This document shows, one piece after another, positions 60,393-64,000 of a stretch of DNA of 64,000 bases (positions are counted from its first letter, which is position 1; the number at the start of each line of letters is the position of its first letter). The notes beneath the pieces were generated by a model. It was not told the origin of the DNA, searched no databases, and saw only the letters and a list, made by a program, of their open reading frames with translations. The translations under genes were made by a program, and so were the position numbers. Origin of the DNA: Paenibacillus lycopersici (lineage in GTDB: Bacteria > Bacillota > Bacilli > Paenibacillales > Paenibacillaceae); NCBI RefSeq assembly GCF_010119935.1, contig NZ_CP048209.1:1222001-1286000 (forward strand). Direction: 5' to 3'.

Positions 60393-62738
60393 GTGGAAGG
60401 CTTCAAACGCAAGACGCCGGAAGAAATGCTGCAGTCGATCTCGAAGCTTCACCGGGGAACGCTCAAGATCTATATCGGTCCGGTCAGCGGTTCGGGGAAA
60501 ACGTACCATATGCTGCGGGAGGGCCAGGCGCTTCGGCAGCAGGGCGTGGACGTCGTCCTATGCGCCGTTTCGACGCTGCGGCGGCCGGAGACCGTGGAGC
60601 AGGTCGGGGAATTGGAGCGGGTACCGAGCATCCATTGGTTCCGGGACGGCACGGAATACAAGGACCTCAACCTGGACGCGCTGGCGGAGCGCAATCCCGA
60701 GGTCGTGCTGGCGGACGGGCTGGCGCACCGTAACCGCGAGGGGGCCAGGTTTCCGACGCGGCTCGAGGACATCCGGTTTCTGCTGGACAAGGGCATCAGC
60801 GTCATTACGACGGTGAACGTGTACGAGCTGGACGGCTATACGGAGCTTGCCCACAAGTTGACGGGCATCGAAGCGAAATGCACGGTTCCTGCCGATACGC
60901 TGGAACTGGCCGACGAGGTACGGCTGATCGACGTGACGCCGGAGACGATTCTGAACCGGCTGGCGGAGGGACATCTGCAGGGCAGCGCAGACCTGCCGGC
61001 GTTCAAGCGGGGCAATTTGGGCGTGCTGCGGGAGCTTGCGCTGCGGCTCGTGGCCGAGGACGTGGGCGAATCGCTGCGGAGCTACCGGGAGGAGCTGGGC
61101 TTGAGCGGCCCGGCCGGCACGGGAGAGCGGATTCTCGTATCCGCGCAATACCATTGGAACGGATCGATTTATGTCCGCCGCGGCCAGCAAATCGCCAAGC
61201 GGCTGAACGGCGAGCTGATCGTCGTGACGTTCCGCAATAAGAAGCAGGCGTTGTCGAAGGAAGCGGCCGCGTACCGCCGGAGCATCGTCAAGCTGGCGGA
61301 GAAGGTGGGCGGAAGCTTCGAGGAGCTGCCGTTCCGGAACCGCCGGCTCATCCCGAGGACGATCGTGGAGTATGCGCTGAAGCATGGCATCACCCGCATC
61401 GTCATGGGCCACACGAAACATACGCGCTGGCAGGAGCTGCGGCAGGGCTCCATCGTCGACCGTCTGCTGAAGCTGGCGCGGAACATGGACGTGTTTCTCG
61501 TCGCGGACCGGGCGGAGCATGAGGGCGAACGCCTGCTGCCGGCCAAATTCGCCTCTGCGGAGGAGCGGCAGCGCTATCGCCGGCTCAGCGAGAAGGAGGT
61601 CGACAAGCGGATCGGCGAAATCAGGCGAGGCACGTTCAAGGTATACATCGGTTCCGCTCCCGGCGTCGGCAAAACCTATATGATGCTGCGCGACGGCAAC
61701 GATCTGCTGCGCAAAGGAATCGACGTGCGTATCGGTCTGCTGGAGACGCACGAGAGGCCGGAGACGATTGCCCAGATCGGCGGGCTGGCGCTCATTCCGA
61801 GACAGCGCATCGTCTACCAGGGCGTTTCGCTCGAGGAGCTGGACACGGACGCGGTCATCCAAGCCTGCCCCGAGGTCGTGCTCGTCGACGAGCTGGCGCA
61901 TACGAACGTGCCGGGAAGCCGGAACAAGAAGCGGTACGAGGACGTGCTGGCCATTCTGGATGCCGGCATCTCGGTCATTTCCACGGTCAACGTGCAGCAT
62001 CTGGAGAGCTTGAACGACGCCGTGGAGCAGATTACGGGCATCCGCGTCCGCGAAACGGTGCCGGACAGTATCCTGCGGCTGGCGGATGAAGTACAATTAA
62101 TAGACGTTGCCCCCGAAGCGCTGCGCAATCGGATGCGCGAGGGCAAGATATACGCGATGGGCAAAGTAGAGCAGGCGCTGTCGAACTTCTTCAAGACGGG
62201 CAACCTGATCGCCTTGCGCGAGCTGGCGCTGCGCGAAATCGCCGACGACGTCGACGAGCGGCTGGAATCGCTGGAACGGAACAGCTCGCTGCGCGGCCCT
62301 TACCGGAAGCGGGAATCGATCTTCGTCTGCGTCAACGATACGCCTCGCGCGCAGCGGCTGATCCGGCGAGGTTTCCGTACGGCGTACCGGCTCAAGGCGC
62401 CTTGGAGCGTCAATTACGTGCGCATCGGCCAGGCGAGAGGCGGCGGGGAGCCGGACCGGAACCTGGAGGCGCTGGAGCGGCTGACCGTCCGGCTGGGCGG
62501 CAAGTTCGACGTCCACCGCGCGGAATCGCACCGGGAGATCGCGAACGTGCTGTCCGCGAAAGCGGACCAGGCGGAAGCGACGCAGCTTGTTCTCGGCCAA
62601 TCCAGCGTATCCTGGCGGGAGCTGTTCCTGCACGGCTCGGTCGTGAAGAACTTGATCGGCCTGTCCAGGCACAGGGATATTCTGATTGTCGCGGATTATG
62701 CCGCGAAGGAAGGTGAGGAGCGTCGAAACGGCCGTTGA
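60393..62738 (+). CDS. KdpD N-terminal sensor protein with two tandem KdpD-Usp modules (no kinase domain)
   Basis: The 781-residue cytoplasmic protein holds two copies of the KdpD N-terminal region, each followed by a universal-stress-protein-like domain. Module 1 (about 15-385) has the Walker A GPVSGSGKT (29-37) but ADGLAHRN in place of Walker B, with Gly109 where Glu is expected. Module 2 (about 405-775) has intact GSAPGVGKT (420-428) and VDELAHTN (Glu500). In other bacteria this region senses K+ or cyclic-di-AMP and controls the kinase. Here the kinase part is a separate overlapping gene. ATG 60393 is a few bases after gaggggggacgaaggtgg. No membrane segment is present. Confidence 0.9.
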   Translation: MEGFKRKTPEEMLQSISKLHRGTLKIYIGPVSGSGKTYHMLREGQALRQQGVDVVLCAVSTLRRPETVEQVGELERVPSIHWFRDGTEYKDLNLDALAERNPEVVLADGLAHRNREGARFPTRLEDIRFLLDKGISVITTVNVYELDGYTELAHKLTGIEAKCTVPADTLELADEVRLIDVTPETILNRLAEGHLQGSADLPAFKRGNLGVLRELALRLVAEDVGESLRSYREELGLSGPAGTGERILVSAQYHWNGSIYVRRGQQIAKRLNGELIVVTFRNKKQALSKEAAAYRRSIVKLAEKVGGSFEELPFRNRRLIPRTIVEYALKHGITRIVMGHTKHTRWQELRQGSIVDRLLKLARNMDVFLVADRAEHEGERLLPAKFASAEERQRYRRLSEKEVDKRIGEIRRGTFKVYIGSAPGVGKTYMMLRDGNDLLRKGIDVRIGLLETHERPETIAQIGGLALIPRQRIVYQGVSLEELDTDAVIQACPEVVLVDELAHTNVPGSRNKKRYEDVLAILDAGISVISTVNVQHLESLNDAVEQITGIRVRETVPDSILRLADEVQLIDVAPEALRNRMREGKIYAMGKVEQALSNFFKTGNLIALRELALREIADDVDERLESLERNSSLRGPYRKRESIFVCVNDTPRAQRLIRRGFRTAYRLKAPWSVNYVRIGQARGGGEPDRNLEALERLTVRLGGKFDVHRAESHREIANVLSAKADQAEATQLVLGQSSVSWRELFLHGSVVKNLIGLSRHRDILIVADYAAKEGEERRNGR

Positions 62739-64000
62739 ACAGAGAAGAGGACGCAAGCTGCTGCAGTACGCAGGCACAACGGCGGGTGTCGCAGCGCTGT
62801 CTGCCGTTCTTCATGAATGGGGCCAGCCGTTCGATACGGTGAACATCGCGCTGGTCTATTTGTTCCCGGTGCTCTTCAGCGCCGTCTATTGGGGGCTTGT
62901 CCCGTCTTTCTATGCCGCGGCTGCGGGCATGCTGGCATTCGACTATTTCTTCGTGCCTCCGCTGCACAGCTTCAGCGTGGCGGATTTGCGGTATTTGCTT
63001 TCGTTCGCCGTGTATTTGGCGGTGGCGGCGCTGACCGCTACGCTCGCGGCCCGGCTGAAGCAGCAGGTGAAGCTGTCCAAGGAGCGGGAGGCGCATACGG
63101 CCGCCCTGTACGCGCTGAGCCGCCAGATGACGGCGGTCGGCGAAATCAAGGCGCTGCTGGACAATATCGCGCGGCAGGTGTCCGAAACCGTGGGGGCGCA
63201 AATCGCGATTTATTTGCCGGGCGGCCGGTCGGAGCTGGCGCGGACGGCATGGTCGCCGGGCGATCACGCCTTCGGCCAGGGCGAATCCGCGATGGTCATC
63301 GCCAAGTGGGTGCTCGAGCATGGCCGGATGGCCGGCAGAGGCACGGGGACGCTGGGCGAATTCCCGGGGCTGTTCGTGCCGTTGCGGACGGAGGAACGGA
63401 CCTACGGCGTCATCGCCGTCCGCGCGGACGGCGAGACGTTGTCCGCCGATACCCGCCGCCTGCTCGAGGCGTTCGGCGGGCTCGCGGCGACGGCGATCGC
63501 CCGCGTCAAGCTGAGCGAGGAGGCGAAGCTGGCTCAGCTCACGGCGGAGTCCGAGCGCATCCGGACGGCGCTGCTCGATTCCGTCTCGCACGAGCTGCGC
63601 ACGCCGCTTGCGACGATCATCGGCTCGGCGACGGGGCTGATCGAAGGCGACGAGGTGTTCTCGCCCGCGGATCGGCTTGAGCTGCTCGGCACGATTCGCG
63701 ACGGCGCGCTGCGCATGAACCGGCTCGTCACGAACCTGCTCGGCATGGTCAAGCTGGAGAGCGGCATGCTTGCGCTGCGCCGGGACTGGGTCGACGCCGA
63801 GGACATGATCGGCGTCGTGCTGGCGCAGGTGAAGGGCTTCGTGGGACGCCGCCGCATCGACGTGCGGATTCAGGAGCCGGCGCCGTATTTTCCGGGCGAC
63901 GAGGTGCTGCTGGAGCAGGTGCTCGTCAACATCGTCAGCAATGCGATCAAGTATTCGCCGGACGGGAGCGACATCGTTATCGCCGTCCGGCAGTCCGGGT
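62713..64000 (+). CDS. kdpD: KdpD C-terminal sensor histidine kinase (runs off the window)
   Basis: A GTG at 62713, overlapping the previous gene by 26 bp in another frame, starts this protein. Four membrane helices of the DUF4118 type follow (VNIALVYLFPVLFSAVYWGL, LVPSFYAAAAGMLAFDYFFV, LRYLLSFAVYLAVAALTATL). Next come a GAF-like domain (about 130-275) and the kinase core with the H-box LLDSVSHELRTPLATIIGSA and the start of the ATPase domain (VLLEQVLVNIVSNAIKYSPD). It matches the C-terminal two-thirds of KdpD. The partner KdpE should lie beyond the window. The start is uncertain because aaggaag directly abuts the GTG. A programmed frameshift producing a fused KdpD is an alternative. Confidence 0.85.
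   Translation, partial: MRSVETAVEQRRGRKLLQYAGTTAGVAALSAVLHEWGQPFDTVNIALVYLFPVLFSAVYWGLVPSFYAAAAGMLAFDYFFVPPLHSFSVADLRYLLSFAVYLAVAALTATLAARLKQQVKLSKEREAHTAALYALSRQMTAVGEIKALLDNIARQVSETVGAQIAIYLPGGRSELARTAWSPGDHAFGQGESAMVIAKWVLEHGRMAGRGTGTLGEFPGLFVPLRTEERTYGVIAVRADGETLSADTRRLLEAFGGLAATAIARVKLSEEAKLAQLTAESERIRTALLDSVSHELRTPLATIIGSATGLIEGDEVFSPADRLELLGTIRDGALRMNRLVTNLLGMVKLESGMLALRRDWVDAEDMIGVVLAQVKGFVGRRRIDVRIQEPAPYFPGDEVLLEQVLVNIVSNAIKYSPDGSDIVIAVRQSG

Overview
The window looks like chromosome of a GC-rich member of the Paenibacillaceae (Paenibacillus/Cohnella type). The evidence is two yojF-bshB2 bacillithiol gene pairs, two YesM/YesN-type sugar-sensing two-component systems beside ABC importers that lack their own ATPase, T-box leaders, CcpA-like cre sites, strong Bacillus-type ribosome binding sites with frequent TTG/GTG starts, and no sign of phage or insertion sequences. 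No rRNA, tRNA or CRISPR array was seen.

Layout. 1-848: end of a yojF-bshB2 pair. 1.0-14.8 kb: a carbohydrate-use island with a response regulator, an unusually long double-sensor kinase, a lipoprotein-permease-permease importer, a nucleoside hydrolase, two paralogous clan-A-like glycosidases (one membrane-anchored, one secreted with three tandem binding modules) and a GH4 glycosidase. 14.9-20.1 kb: a MerR-GGDEF fusion, a DUF1801 protein, a second yojF-bshB2 pair, an acyl-CoA dehydrogenase and a HAD nucleotidase. 20.1-22.7 kb: two tandem T-box leaders driving an ilvB without neighbouring ilvN or ilvC. 23.2-28.6 kb: aldo/keto reductase, MarR, then ugd, a UDP-uronate epimerase, a polyprenyl-phosphate glycosyltransferase and a LAB_N/PQ-loop protein, which together look like a route to a lipid-linked uronic acid. 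28.7-32.0 kb: a hypothetical protein, a YwrD-like gamma-glutamyltransferase and an AAC(3)-like acetyltransferase. 32.1-41.9 kb: a second kinase/regulator pair, an LplB-type importer and a Gfo/Idh/MocA oxidoreductase. The two promoters of this block share a pair of GTSACAAAA direct repeats 22 bp apart. 42.6-47.2 kb: a small YneQ-like protein, GlgC, a cyclomaltodextrinase-type GH13 enzyme and a YflT-like stress protein. 47.6-52.6 kb: SDR, AraC regulator divergent from a PhyH-type dioxygenase, a TIM-barrel sugar isomerase and an Old Yellow Enzyme homologue. 53.7-64.0 kb: a kdp potassium-uptake operon (kdpF, A, B, C and a KdpD split into a duplicated sensor protein and a separate histidine kinase that runs off the window).

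The least expected content is between genes. (i) A 180-bp element occurs three times (17831, 42139, 53166). It has four copies of an 18-bp box, two direct and two inverted, with spacing fixed at 51/59-60/51 bp. (ii) A family of 52-bp hairpin repeats occurs as an 18-unit array with no length variation inside the kdp operon, between kdpA and kdpB. A shorter, oppositely oriented relative lies at about 40.4 kb, and the two share a conserved end module. (iii) Several other short tandem arrays with 20-, 57-, 32- and 18-bp periods fill gaps. These repeat families are the best candidates for undescribed biology here.
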